Made by a program: the position numbers and the translations under genes | From: Chitiniphilus shinanonensis DSM 23277 | Lineage (GTDB): Bacteria; Pseudomonadota; Gammaproteobacteria; Burkholderiales; Chitinibacteraceae | Direction of reading: 5' to 3' | Length of the DNA stretch: 64,000 nt | Assembly (NCBI RefSeq): GCF_000374805.1 | Contig: NZ_KB895356.1 | Coordinates: 1 to 64,000 of the forward strand | In this document: in pieces, positions 1 through 7,901 of the stretch | How positions within the stretch are numbered: the first letter of the stretch is position 1 | Layout of the letters: each line of letters starts with the position of its first letter | Notes under the pieces: model-generated | What the model was told of the DNA's origin: nothing | What the model saw: only the letters and a program-made list of their open reading frames with translations | Database searches by the model: none

Positions 1-2984
1 GTGGTCAGTGTCAGCCCGCCGCCGCTGGTGAGTTGCGCATTGCGCGCGGACAGCGCCTGCGTGCCGCTGAGGGTGGCACCCTGGCGCCCTTCGACCTTGC
101 CCTGCGCCAGATTCAGCGTGGCGGCCTGGGCCTGCACCGTGCCGCCCGCCAGCAGCGCGCCGCTGGAGGTCAGGGTGTCGCCCACCGTCAGGTGCAGGGT
201 CTGGTTGCGCGTCAGTGCGCCGTTACCGTCCACCCCGGCGGCCAGGGTGCCGCTCTGGCTCAGGGTCTGCGCGGTGATGGTCAAAGCGTCGCCGCTGACG
301 ATTGCGCTGTCGTTGTGCAGTTCGCGCACTGCGACGGTGGCGGCGCCTTCGGCGCGCAGCTGGCCGCCGACGTTGTCCAGCCGGTCGGCCTGGGCGTTCA
401 GCGTGCCGCCGGCGTCGAATACCGAGCGGGTGTTGCTCAGTGTGCCCTGGCTGGTCAGCGCGAGGTTGCCGCCGGCGGAGACCTGGGTGTCGCTGGCGCT
501 CAGGCTGCCGCGGCCTTGCAGCGCCACGTCGCCGTAGGCGGCGATGTGGCCGTCGCTGGCCGTAATGCTTTGGGCGGTGACGCCGAGGCCGTCGCGCGCC
601 AGCAGTTGGCCGCCGTCGAGGCGATAGCCGTCCTGGAGGGTGATCTGCGCGCGGCCGGCGCGGGTCAGTTGACCGTTGGCGTCCACCCCGGCGCCCAGGG
701 TGCCGGATTGGGTCAGGCTGCGCGCATTCAGGGTGAGGTCGCCGCCGGCCAGCAGCAGGCCGTCGGTGGTGACGGTGGTGGCGGTCACGGTCAGCGCGCC
801 ATCGCTGCGCGCGCTGCCGCCCTGCTGGGTGAGGGTCTGCGCGGTGAGGCCCAGGCCCTGGCGGGATTCCAGCTGGCTGTCGCTCAGTTGCAGCGTACCC
901 TGGGTGCCGAGGTCGAGCCGACCGGCCGCCAGCACGCTGCTCTGGTTCAGGGTGGCGGACTGCGCGGTCACCCGCGTAGGGCCGCCGCTGCGCAGTTCGG
1001 CATCGCTCAACGCCAGCTGCCCGGCCGTGAGTTCCACGCCGCCGGCCGCCAGTACCTGGCCGCCCAGGGTGGCGTTCTGCTGCACCTGGAGCGTCAGCGC
1101 GCCGGAGCCCGCCAGGTTGCCGTCGCTGCCGAGGCCGGCGGCCAGCACGTGGTTGCTGTCCAGCTGGCGGGCCTGCAGCCGCAGGTCGCCGCCGGCGCCG
1201 ATCACGCCGGTGTTGCGCACGCTGTCGGCGGTGAGGGTGGCGGCGCCGGTGGCATAGAGCTGGCCGGCGTTACGCAGCGCCTGGCTGTCCACCCGCAGGG
1301 TGCCGCCGGCGCCGACGATGCCGCTGCCGTTGTCGAAGGTGGTGGTGGTCAGGCTCAAGCCCTGACCGCTGGTGAGCTGGCCGCCGTCGTTGTTCAAGGT
1401 GTCGGCGCCCAGGGTCAGGCCGCCCTGCCCGACCAGTTGGCCGCCGCGGTTGTCGACGCTGCTGCCGCCACTCACGCTCAGGCTGCCCGCGCCGTCCTGC
1501 ACGATCTGGCCCTGGCGGTTGTCCAGCGTCGCGCTCTGGATGGCGAGCGAGCCGTTGCTGGCCTGCATGGCGCCGCCAATGTTGGACACCACGCCCTGCG
1601 CGGTAACGCTGAGCGCCTTGCCCGCCTGCAGGATGCCCCCCTCGTTGCGCACCGCGCCCGGCGTGGTCAGCGCCAGGTTGCCGCCGGCCTGCACCGTGCC
1701 CTGGCGGTTGGATATCTCGGCCGCGGCCAGATCGACGTGGCCCAGCGCGGCCACTTGGCCGCCGTCCAGTTGCAGGGTGGCGGCCTGCGCGGCCACCGTG
1801 TGGCCCGCCAGCAGCTGGCCGTTGCTCACCAGCGCGCCGCTGCTCCGCACGGTCAGTGCGCCAGTGCCCTGCAACTGGCCCTGGGCATCCAGCCCGGCGG
1901 CGACGGTGCCGCTGTTGCGCACCTCGCCACCCCGCACCACCACGTCGCCGGCCGCCGCCAGCGTGCCGGTCTGGGTCACCGCGCCGGCCACGTCCAGCGT
2001 GGCGCCGCCGCCGGCATACACCGTGCCGCCCTGCTCCAGCGCCTGTCCGCGCAGGGTGACATCGCCGGCCGCCTGCCACTGGCCGTCGACGATGCGCACG
2101 GTGCCGGCCTGGTCCACCTCGATGCTGCCGGTCAGCGCGGCCAGCTGCCCGACGCTGTTGACGCCGACGCCGCGGTCGGTGCCGATCAGGTGGATGGCGT
2201 TGGCGTACATGCTGCCCAGCGCGCCCAGGTCCAGCGAGACGCCGGGCGCGTTGGCCTCGTCACCCAGTGCGGTCACGCCCAGCGTAGCGACGCCCGGGCC
2301 GCCGTAGCCGACGATATTGGCGCCGGTGATCACGTTCAGCCGCTGTGCCCACAGCGCCGCGTTGACCGACAGCGAGCGGCTGATCAGGTCCAGTTGATCC
2401 AGGTTGGATGCGTTCAGCCCGGCGCCGACGATGTCGATCTGCCCGCCATTGACCCGGAAGCCGGTGAGGCTGCCGTCGGCGCCGAAGGTGGGACGGCCGG
2501 TGGTCAGTGTGGCGCGTGGCGCGTTGATGAAGCCGCAGCCGTTACAGGTGATGCCGTTCGGGTTGGCCACCACCACGTTGGCGGCCTTGCCGGCGACCTC
2601 CAGGTAGCCGTTCATGGCGCTGGGGTTGCGCCCGGTGACTTCGTTCAGGATCAACCGCGCCGCGCTGTTGCCCAGGAACGGATTGCCCTGGATCTGCCCC
2701 GCCAGCTGGGTCTGCGTCGCCACGCCGCTGTTGTTCAGCACCATGCCGTTCTGCGGCACGCCGAACTGGTCGAACTTGTTGTGTGACACCCCGTTGTCGT
2801 TGGGCTTGGCGATCTGCACCACCGGCACCCCGTTCCCCGCCTGGGTGACCACCGGCCGCTGGCTGCCCGGCGCGTTGCGGTCCGGCACCACCTCGGCCCA
2901 GCCACGCAGGGGGATAGCCAGTTGCAGCAGGCTGCACAGCACAACGGTGGCTTGGCGGAACACGGAAGGGGTAGCGAATTGCAT
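1..2984 (-). CDS. Filamentous haemagglutinin-like TpsA exoprotein (3' end off the window)
   Basis: The minus-strand frame beginning at the ATG at 2984 stays open to base 1, so about 994 residues are visible and the C-terminus lies outside the window. An AAAGG ribosome-binding site sits 8 nt upstream. After an N-terminal signal region comes a two-partner secretion domain with the hallmark NPNGITCNGCGFIN, preceded by GNPFL and NEVTGRNPS. The remainder is glycine/serine-rich beta-helical repeat sequence with recurring units such as LTAQTLTQ, AGGDLTL and SGTLGAGVD. Proteins of this family are exported across the outer membrane by a cognate TpsB pore and act as adhesins, haemolysins or contact-dependent toxins. 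The toxic or adhesive tip would be in the missing C-terminal part, so which of these it is cannot be told. The TpsB gene lies upstream in the same operon. Confidence 0.9.
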   Translation of the reverse strand, partial: MQFATPSVFRQATVVLCSLLQLAIPLRGWAEVVPDRNAPGSQRPVVTQAGNGVPVVQIAKPNDNGVSHNKFDQFGVPQNGMVLNNSGVATQTQLAGQIQGNPFLGNSAARLILNEVTGRNPSAMNGYLEVAGKAANVVVANPNGITCNGCGFINAPRATLTTGRPTFGADGSLTGFRVNGGQIDIVGAGLNASNLDQLDLISRSLSVNAALWAQRLNVITGANIVGYGGPGVATLGVTALGDEANAPGVSLDLGALGSMYANAIHLIGTDRGVGVNSVGQLAALTGSIEVDQAGTVRIVDGQWQAAGDVTLRGQALEQGGTVYAGGGATLDVAGAVTQTGTLAAAGDVVVRGGEVRNSGTVAAGLDAQGQLQGTGALTVRSSGALVSNGQLLAGHTVAAQAATLQLDGGQVAALGHVDLAAAEISNRQGTVQAGGNLALTTPGAVRNEGGILQAGKALSVTAQGVVSNIGGAMQASNGSLAIQSATLDNRQGQIVQDGAGSLSVSGGSSVDNRGGQLVGQGGLTLGADTLNNDGGQLTSGQGLSLTTTTFDNGSGIVGAGGTLRVDSQALRNAGQLYATGAATLTADSVRNTGVIGAGGDLRLQARQLDSNHVLAAGLGSDGNLAGSGALTLQVQQNATLGGQVLAAGGVELTAGQLALSDAELRSGGPTRVTAQSATLNQSSVLAAGRLDLGTQGTLQLSDSQLESRQGLGLTAQTLTQQGGSARSDGALTVTATTVTTDGLLLAGGDLTLNARSLTQSGTLGAGVDANGQLTRAGRAQITLQDGYRLDGGQLLARDGLGVTAQSITASDGHIAAYGDVALQGRGSLSASDTQVSAGGNLALTSQGTLSNTRSVFDAGGTLNAQADRLDNVGGQLRAEGAATVAVRELHNDSAIVSGDALTITAQTLSQSGTLAAGVDGNGALTRNQTLHLTVGDTLTSSGALLAGGTVQAQAATLNLAQGKVEGRQGATLSGTQALSARNAQLTSGGGLTLT

Positions 2985-3023
2985 GATGCAAACCTTTGAA
3001 CAGGCTTTTTAAAAGACAACTTC

Positions 3024-3048
3024 AAAAGGAGCCAGGAAGGCTCCTTTT
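3024..3048 (-). terminator. Hairpin between lipoprotein gene and tpsA-like gene
   Basis: A perfect 10-bp stem (AAAAGGAGCC / GGCTCCTTTT) with a 5-nt loop lies just after the lipoprotein stop codon. On the minus strand it ends in TTTT, like an intrinsic terminator or attenuator. It could lower transcription of the very long exoprotein gene relative to tpsB and the lipoprotein gene. Confidence 0.6.
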
Positions 3049-3055
3049 ATTCACT

Positions 3056-3853
3056 TCATCGACAATCGAATACGGCTGCGCCCTTGAACCAGGACAAATA
3101 GCTTTCTTCCATTTCCCAGGAAGTCACGATGACGTAGCCGTTATCGACACCTTTGCCTAATGCCACGCCCGCAAACTTTTTGTCTATGGTGTTGTTCAGA
3201 AACTGGCCATATCGAACGTTACTGCTGGGAATGCTTTTTGTAGCAGAGATATCCACGGGCGCAGTTCCGTTCTCGGGTGCGATGGAGAGCTGGACATTCA
3301 CAGCAGCAACACCGGCGGCCAGAGACAAGCTCGCCTGGCCCGTTACATGCGCCTTGACCCCCTTGTTCATGGATTCAAGGAATTGCCCGGTGCAGGTGAA
3401 CACGGCCGTCGTATTCGGCAGCGATTCCAGTCGGTTGTACGCCACGTAGTACCAGCGTTGATCCGCGCCAATCGCAACCGGGGTGAGATCTTTGTACGTC
3501 GTATAGGAACCATTGGAAAAACTGCCCATCGCATAAGCGGGAGCTTCGAATTTTTGTACGACCTGTGTGTCGTCGCTAAATACTATGGTATAGAAATCAC
3601 GATAAACACCATCGACAAATGGCACAGTATGGTCGAACCCACCATAGCTGCCACCATTTGGCCCCGCCAGCACATAGGCCATGTTTTCCGATTTGACAAA
3701 GCCATTGTCCGGCACTGGAGTTGGCGTTGGAATTACTTCGTCAGGCTGGCCTGGCTCGGATGCATTGGGCGAGCCTGAATCACCACCCCCGCCACCACAG
3801 GCAGCCAATATTGCCAATACAGCACCCGAAGCGATTAAACGTGCAATTTTCAT
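3056..3853 (-). CDS. Putative outer-membrane lipoprotein within the TPS operon
   Basis: 265 residues. The N-terminus is a type II signal peptide with the lipobox LAAC (Cys19) followed by Gly-rich and Pro/Thr-rich spacer sequence. Gly at +2 predicts outer-membrane sorting. The mature part has no domain I recognise. It ends in ...FDCR and has one other Cys in VFTCTG, so a disulphide is possible. A GAGAG ribosome-binding site precedes the ATG at 3853. It lies between the tpsB-like and tpsA-like genes on the same strand. This spot is usually empty or holds a small accessory gene, so a helper role in exoprotein secretion or anchoring is plausible but inferred. Base composition is clearly lower in GC than the flanking genes, suggesting separate acquisition. 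Confidence 0.75.
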   Translation of the reverse strand: MKIARLIASGAVLAILAACGGGGGDSGSPNASEPGQPDEVIPTPTPVPDNGFVKSENMAYVLAGPNGGSYGGFDHTVPFVDGVYRDFYTIVFSDDTQVVQKFEAPAYAMGSFSNGSYTTYKDLTPVAIGADQRWYYVAYNRLESLPNTTAVFTCTGQFLESMNKGVKAHVTGQASLSLAAGVAAVNVQLSIAPENGTAPVDISATKSIPSSNVRYGQFLNNTIDKKFAGVALGKGVDNGYVIVTSWEMEESYLSWFKGAAVFDCR

Positions 3854-3923
3854 TTCAGACTCTCTCTTTAATTAATGTCAAAAATAAAATTAGTTTTCTG
3901 TAAAACACATATTTGACTTTTGT

Positions 3924-5600
3924 TTACAACGCCAGCCCCACCCAGAAGGTGCCGGTCAGGTGCGAACTGCCGAATCCTTCCGGCCGGGCCACCGGGCCAC
4001 CCACCGAGAACTCGTAGCGGAACGCCTTGGCGCTGCCGCGGATGCCCGCCACCCACCCCGCCAGGTCGTGCCCCAGCAGGAAGTCGTTGGCCTGCCGGCC
4101 GCCGACGTAGCCGTAGTCCAGGCCCACGTACAACTCGGCGCCGGGAATCGGCTGGTAGGGAACGCTCAGGGTGTTCTGCCAATAGGCGCCGTCTTCGCCG
4201 GCCAGGGTCACTTCGCCGTCGAAGCCACGCACCGAGTAACGGTTGCCGATCGACAGCCATTCGTAGCTGGGCAGCAGCGCGGTGCGGCTCAGCTGGCCGC
4301 GCAGGCTGGTGTCGTAGCGCATGGGCAGCGCGCCCAGTTGGAACGGCGCGGTGAAGCTGAGGTCGGCGTTGACCAGCTGGTAGCGGCCATCCCATTCCGG
4401 CTCGCCGGCCATCTCGCCCGGCTCCTTGCTGTGGCTGGGCAGGCTGCCCTTCAGGCCGACCCGGCCATCCAGCACGCTGCTGCCCAGGTAGTGGCGCAGG
4501 CCCAGGCCGACGTCGTAGCCCACCGTGTCGCGCGCCTGCACTTCGATCTCGACCTCGTCGATCTCGCTATGGCTGGTGCGGCGCCACAGCTTGCCGTCCA
4601 GCGCCACGCGGTTGCTGCTGTCGCGGTAGATCACCCGCGACAGGCCGAGGTCGTAGCCGAACGAGCGCCCCGCGTAGACCAGGTCGGAGGAATAGCCGGC
4701 GACGGTCTGGTGGTAACGGCTGCGATTCACGCTCATCGACAGCACCGAGTAGCCGATGGGCACGCTCCAGTTGAGCGCGGCGCTGTCGCTGCCGTAGTCC
4801 AGGCGGTGCCAGTGCGCGTCGCGGCTGGCCGACAGGCTCAGCACGTCGTACAGGCCAAACGGCGAATCCAGGCTGGCCGACAACGCGGCCTGGTTCTTGC
4901 CGGTGGCCTGCGAGCCGGAGTTGTCCAGCGACAGCAGCAGGTGCCAGCGCTGGCCGGGCGTGTGCTTGATGACGATCTCGGTGTCGCCCGGGGCTTCGCC
5001 CGGCACCAGCGAAAGCTCGGCCTGATGGCCCGGCAGGCGGCGCAATTGCTCGATCGCCTGATCCAGATCCTGCTGCCGCACCACGTCGCCCGCCTTGAAC
5101 GGCAGCATCAGCCCCAGCCGGCCGGCGCCCGTGCCTTCCTCGCGGATGCGCGAGATCCGCCCCGGCATCAGGATCAGTTTGAGTTGGCCGGTCTGGATCG
5201 ATTGCTCGGGCACCACCACCCGGCTGACCACGTAGCCGCGCGCCAGCAGGTCGCGGTTGAGCCAGTCCTGCAATGCTTGCAGGCCCTGCCCGCCCAGGCA
5301 TTGGCCCTGGGCCTGCGCGGCCTTGGCCGCCAGCCAGTCGAACCCGACGGCGCCCTCGAGCGTCACCTGCCCGATGGCGAAGCACGGTTGCTCATTGGGT
5401 GCAATGAAGGATGTAACGGATGGCGGAAGCTGGACTTCCGGCTGGGATAACGGTGGTGTAAGTTTTTGCAACAACTGCTCTTGCCGCTGAGTACTGCGCT
5501 GTTGCTCGCGGTCGTCGAAATCGAACCGTTCAGCCCCAGCCTTACTCAGCACGCCGCACAACAGCGCCCCCGCAATCCAAGGCCACAGGTTGTAAGCCAT
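3924..5600 (-). CDS. TpsB/ShlB/FhaC-family outer-membrane secretion pore
   Basis: 558 residues, the usual size for the family. After a signal peptide (ends near GAER) there is a short linker and two POTRA-like regions: about residues 70-155, including FAIGQVTLEG and a cysteine pair typical of POTRA1, then about 155-230. The C-terminal half is a 16-strand beta-barrel with alternating hydrophobic residues and the diagnostic YSVRGFDGE motif of the loop that folds into the pore. The protein recognises the TPS domain of the downstream exoprotein and threads it through the outer membrane. It is the first gene of the minus-strand operon. No good Shine-Dalgarno is visible before the ATG at 5600, so the start is less certain than the identity. 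Confidence 0.93.
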   Translation of the reverse strand: MAYNLWPWIAGALLCGVLSKAGAERFDFDDREQQRSTQRQEQLLQKLTPPLSQPEVQLPPSVTSFIAPNEQPCFAIGQVTLEGAVGFDWLAAKAAQAQGQCLGGQGLQALQDWLNRDLLARGYVVSRVVVPEQSIQTGQLKLILMPGRISRIREEGTGAGRLGLMLPFKAGDVVRQQDLDQAIEQLRRLPGHQAELSLVPGEAPGDTEIVIKHTPGQRWHLLLSLDNSGSQATGKNQAALSASLDSPFGLYDVLSLSASRDAHWHRLDYGSDSAALNWSVPIGYSVLSMSVNRSRYHQTVAGYSSDLVYAGRSFGYDLGLSRVIYRDSSNRVALDGKLWRRTSHSEIDEVEIEVQARDTVGYDVGLGLRHYLGSSVLDGRVGLKGSLPSHSKEPGEMAGEPEWDGRYQLVNADLSFTAPFQLGALPMRYDTSLRGQLSRTALLPSYEWLSIGNRYSVRGFDGEVTLAGEDGAYWQNTLSVPYQPIPGAELYVGLDYGYVGGRQANDFLLGHDLAGWVAGIRGSAKAFRYEFSVGGPVARPEGFGSSHLTGTFWVGLAL

Positions 5601-5943
5601 TGGAGTACTTGTTCTTTTTAAAGTTGGCGAACGATACCGCCCTTACGTACGGCTCATCAACGCCGACAAGCGGTGTTGTATCTTTTTTGCAATCCCTACA
5701 CAAAAACTTCCAGAAAAAGAAAGCTATCGCAACAATTCCTTACGAATCGCGTCTACTCCAAACGCGCGCCATGTCAAAGACATGCCAGCAGCAGCCTTGT
5801 ATTTGTTCCGCCTACGGTTTATGTCATCGTCGTGGGGCCGCGTTGCTGCTGGTTTTCCGGCTCAGGATTCAGGACTTGTCCTACAGCGCAATCCCAAGCG
5901 CTACCGCATCATCGATTCAACACCCCCCCATTGGAGAACCGAC
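5601..5943. other. Intergenic region between divergent tpsB-like gene and small-peptide gene
   Basis: 343 nt with no convincing gene. It should contain the minus-strand promoter of the secretion operon (an AT-rich stretch lies at 5601-5640) and the plus-strand promoter of the peptide gene at 5944. No operator dyad was recognised. Confidence 0.4.
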
Positions 5944-6144
5944 ATGGATATCCATCTGCATCCCGCCATCCAGGCGGCCACCACGCAGGGGCAAGCCGAA
6001 CCGCTGCCGCCCGATCTGTCGCAACACGAGGAACCGGGCACCGTCGGCGCCACGCTGGGCACGGTGTGGGGCGCCTGGGTCGGCTGCGTGCTGGGTACCG
6101 CCGTGGTCGGGTCGGTGTACGGCAGCAGCCGGATCGCCCGCTGA
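5944..6144 (+). CDS. Small glycine-zipper peptide, function unknown
   Basis: 66 residues from the ATG at 5944, which has GGAG 8-9 nt upstream. The reading frame extends further upstream to 5782, but that part lacks a ribosome-binding site and looks random. The first 30 residues are polar. The C-terminal half is one hydrophobic, glycine-spaced segment (GATLGTVWGAWVGCVLGTAV) resembling a glycine-zipper membrane helix. Class II bacteriocin/microcin precursors and small membrane-stress proteins both look like this. No immunity or export gene is adjacent, so neither is claimed. A strong hairpin follows at 6192. Confidence 0.6.
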   Translation: MDIHLHPAIQAATTQGQAEPLPPDLSQHEEPGTVGATLGTVWGAWVGCVLGTAVVGSVYGSSRIAR

Positions 6145-6191
6145 GCGCGCTGTCGTAACAGCCAACCCGCACTGATTCGATCCGCGTTCCC

Positions 6192-6219
6192 GCACCCATG
6201 CTTCCAGCATGGGTGCTTT
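6192..6219 (+). terminator. Intrinsic terminator after small-peptide gene
   Basis: A perfect 10-bp stem GCACCCATGC / GCATGGGTGC with loop TTCCA is followed by TTTG. It lies 48 nt after the stop codon of the 66-residue peptide gene. Confidence 0.65.
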
Positions 6220-6431
6220 GCCGTCGGTCCCGGATTTTCGGCTGTCCGTCGTGCTTGCCGACAATCCCGTTCTTTTGTGGCTTTATCCTTCCGCAATTCG
6301 AAATGAACCCGCGATCCGGCCGAATTGCGATACCGGTCGGCGGCGCTGCGCCATTTCGAAATCAATTTGTCGTCACAATGTGCTACGTTGGGCTTCTCAC
6401 TACGAGGGGGCACCTTGTATGGAGTATTGCC

Positions 6432-6674
6432 ATGGAGCTTTCGCACGAGGAATTGCACGCCATGCTCACTCAGGCGTGGCATGCAGGCATGCTGGCCGCC
6501 ATTGACCAACTGGCGGCCGTGAACAAACGCGACACCAAGCTGTACGACGCGCTGTGCCAGGCGGAGGTCAGCCGCATCATCTACCGTTGCCGCCACAGCC
6601 AGACCGTGGCGCCGCTGCGCGCCTGGGCGTCGTCGTCGCCGAGAACGTCGGAATGGGAATATCATTTGCCGTAA
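6432..6674 (+). CDS. Small hypothetical protein
   Basis: 80 residues from the ATG at 6432 with GGAG 7 nt upstream. It begins MELSHEELHAMLTQAWHAGM and is alpha-helical and soluble in character, with two Cys residues (LYDALCQAEVSRIIYRC). No known motif is recognised. The region is less GC-rich than its neighbours. A good terminator hairpin follows at 6816. It is called a gene on its ribosome-binding site, codon use and following terminator only. Confidence 0.5.
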   Translation: MELSHEELHAMLTQAWHAGMLAAIDQLAAVNKRDTKLYDALCQAEVSRIIYRCRHSQTVAPLRAWASSSPRTSEWEYHLP

Positions 6675-6815
6675 TTGCCGCCAATTCCGGTTTTTTGCCT
6701 CAACCCGATATCCGGCCCTTTAGTTCTTCTCAATTCATGAAAGCAACAGATTGACAAAATCGATTTGAAATCCCTCCCTTGAAAGCAATTATCTGACGGC
6801 ATCCGCCGCACCCTC

Positions 6816-6846
6816 AAACGCCGAACGGCCTGCCGTTCGGCGTTTT
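6816..6846 (+). terminator. Strong terminator hairpin
   Basis: A 13-bp perfect stem (AAACGCCGAACGG / CCGTTCGGCGTTT) with a 4-nt loop and a trailing T run. It probably ends transcription from the small gene at 6432. Confidence 0.7.
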
Positions 6847-6921
6847 GGCTTGGCCAATCCCAATTAATACCGGCCGCCGCGATGTCCCCGCTGGCTACGG
6901 TGGCGGTAGGTGGCGCGCCCC

Positions 6922-6967
6922 AGGGTGAATCGACCTTCAAACGCGGGTGCGAAGGTCGATTCACCCT
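6922..6967. repeat. Perfect 17-bp inverted repeat upstream of KGG protein gene
   Basis: AGGGTGAATCGACCTTC at 6922-6938 is exactly reverse-complemented at 6951-6967 with a 12-nt loop. It lies 25 nt before the ATG at 6993 and has no T tract. It is therefore more likely an operator or an RNA hairpin in the 5' leader than a terminator. Confidence 0.6.
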
Positions 6968-6992
6968 CGCGCCCCATTGCCAGGAGAACGTC

Positions 6993-7316
6993 ATGCCACG
7001 TGGAGACAAATCGGCCTACACCGATAAGCAGAAGCGCCAGGCGGCGCATATCGAGGAAGGCTACGAGGATCGCGGCGTGCCCGAGGACGAGGCCGAGCGC
7101 CGCGCCTGGGCCACCGTCAACAAGACCTCGGGCGGCGGCAGGAAAAGCGGCGCCGGCCGGGGCCATGCCGAGAACAAGGAGCCGGCACGCAAGGGTGGCC
7201 GCCTCGGCGGCGCGGCCAGTGCCTCGCGCACGCCCGAGCAGCGCTCGGCCTCCGCGAAGAAGGGCGCGGCCACGCGCAAGCGCAATGCCGAAGCCAAGCG
7301 CGCCGCCGGCGGCTGA
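6993..7316 (+). CDS. KGG-type small basic protein ('plasmid stabilization'-annotated family)
   Basis: 107 residues from the ATG at 6993 with AGGAG 8 nt upstream. The N-terminus MPRGDKSAYTDKQKRQAAHI and the segment EDEAERRAWATVNK are typical of a family often labelled 'plasmid stabilization protein' in Proteobacteria. The C-terminus is Lys/Arg/Ala/Gly-rich with KGG and KKGAATRKR stretches like YciG-type stress proteins, and is probably disordered and able to bind nucleic acid. Related genes are induced in stationary phase or stress, but no role is established here. The stop codon overlaps the ribosome-binding site of the next gene, so the two are likely cotranscribed. Confidence 0.75.
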   Translation: MPRGDKSAYTDKQKRQAAHIEEGYEDRGVPEDEAERRAWATVNKTSGGGRKSGAGRGHAENKEPARKGGRLGGAASASRTPEQRSASAKKGAATRKRNAEAKRAAGG

Positions 7317-7326
7317 GGGGGAAACC

Positions 7327-7569
7327 ATGCCCGTCAGCCGAACCTTTACGCGGCGGCCCGCCGCCCTGCTGCTGGCCGCGCTACTGGCCGTTGCATTCAC
7401 CAGCTTCGCCGCCCCGGCGCAGCGCGATTTGCAGCTCGACCCGCGCGGCAGCGACCGCGATCGCGTCGATCGTGGCCGCGACAGCGACCCCGACGACCGC
7501 ACACCCGGTGTACGACGGGCCTCGGAGCCGGCCGCGCGCACTTCCAGCATCGCCGAACTGGCGCGCTGA
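7327..7569 (+). CDS. Small secreted Asp/Arg-rich protein
   Basis: 80 residues from the ATG at 7327 with a GGGGG ribosome-binding site overlapping the upstream stop. It has a clear Sec signal peptide (RTFTRRPAALLLAALLAVAF, cleavage near AAPA). A short mature domain follows, rich in Asp-Arg alternation (DRDRVDRGRDSDPDDR) and likely unstructured. No family is recognised. It is the second gene of a two-gene unit with the KGG protein. Confidence 0.55.
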   Translation: MPVSRTFTRRPAALLLAALLAVAFTSFAAPAQRDLQLDPRGSDRDRVDRGRDSDPDDRTPGVRRASEPAARTSSIAELAR

Positions 7570-7852
7570 GCGGCGGCGCCCCGGCCGGCGCCCCGTTCCC
7601 ATATCGAGCACCGCCCCCGGGCGCCACACCATCAAGCCGACCCGGCGGTGTGGTGGTGGCGACAGGCTGCGCGGCAGCGGTCGCCACAGCGGAGACAGCG
7701 CCGGCTGCTGGCATTTCAACAGTCTGTTGGCTTCATTGCTGAAATATAAGCAGACGGCAACGCATCTTCAGGCGATGCCCGCTGAGCACGAACCGACAAA
7801 AAATCCTTTCATAACAATTCTTTGAGTGATGCCCCGGGCAATCCGGCGCGTT

Positions 7853-7868
7853 TGGCACGGCGCTTGCA
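7853..7868 (+). promoter_or_regulatory. Sigma-54 (RpoN) promoter, perfect -24/-12 match
   Basis: TGGCACGGCGCTTGCA matches the sigma-54 consensus TGGCAC-N5-TTGCA at every defined base. It lies 34 nt before the start of the gntR-family gene, so transcription should start near 7880. RpoN promoters need an enhancer-binding activator. No such gene is in this window. Confidence 0.75.
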
Positions 7869-7872
7869 ATAC

Positions 7873-7884
7873 ATGACCTGTCAT
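7873..7884. promoter_or_regulatory. Probable GntR operator overlapping the RpoN start site
   Basis: ATGAC-CT-GTCAT is a perfect 5-2-5 dyad placed 4 nt after the -12 element and over the predicted transcription start. Its position suggests autorepression by the downstream GntR/UTRA regulator. The half-site is short, so this is an inference. Confidence 0.5.
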
Positions 7885-7901
7885 AACGAGTTGCCGCGCC
7901 G

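Noticed and set aside
33..2786. Very long open frames on the opposite strand of GC-rich genes, here and for example at 10743-13148, 29166-32300, 41115-42962, 43411-45336 and 45435-47228
   Set aside because: They are shadows of genes with recognised domains on the other strand. Their translations are low-complexity, rich in Ala, Arg, Gly and His, with no family match or ribosome-binding site.
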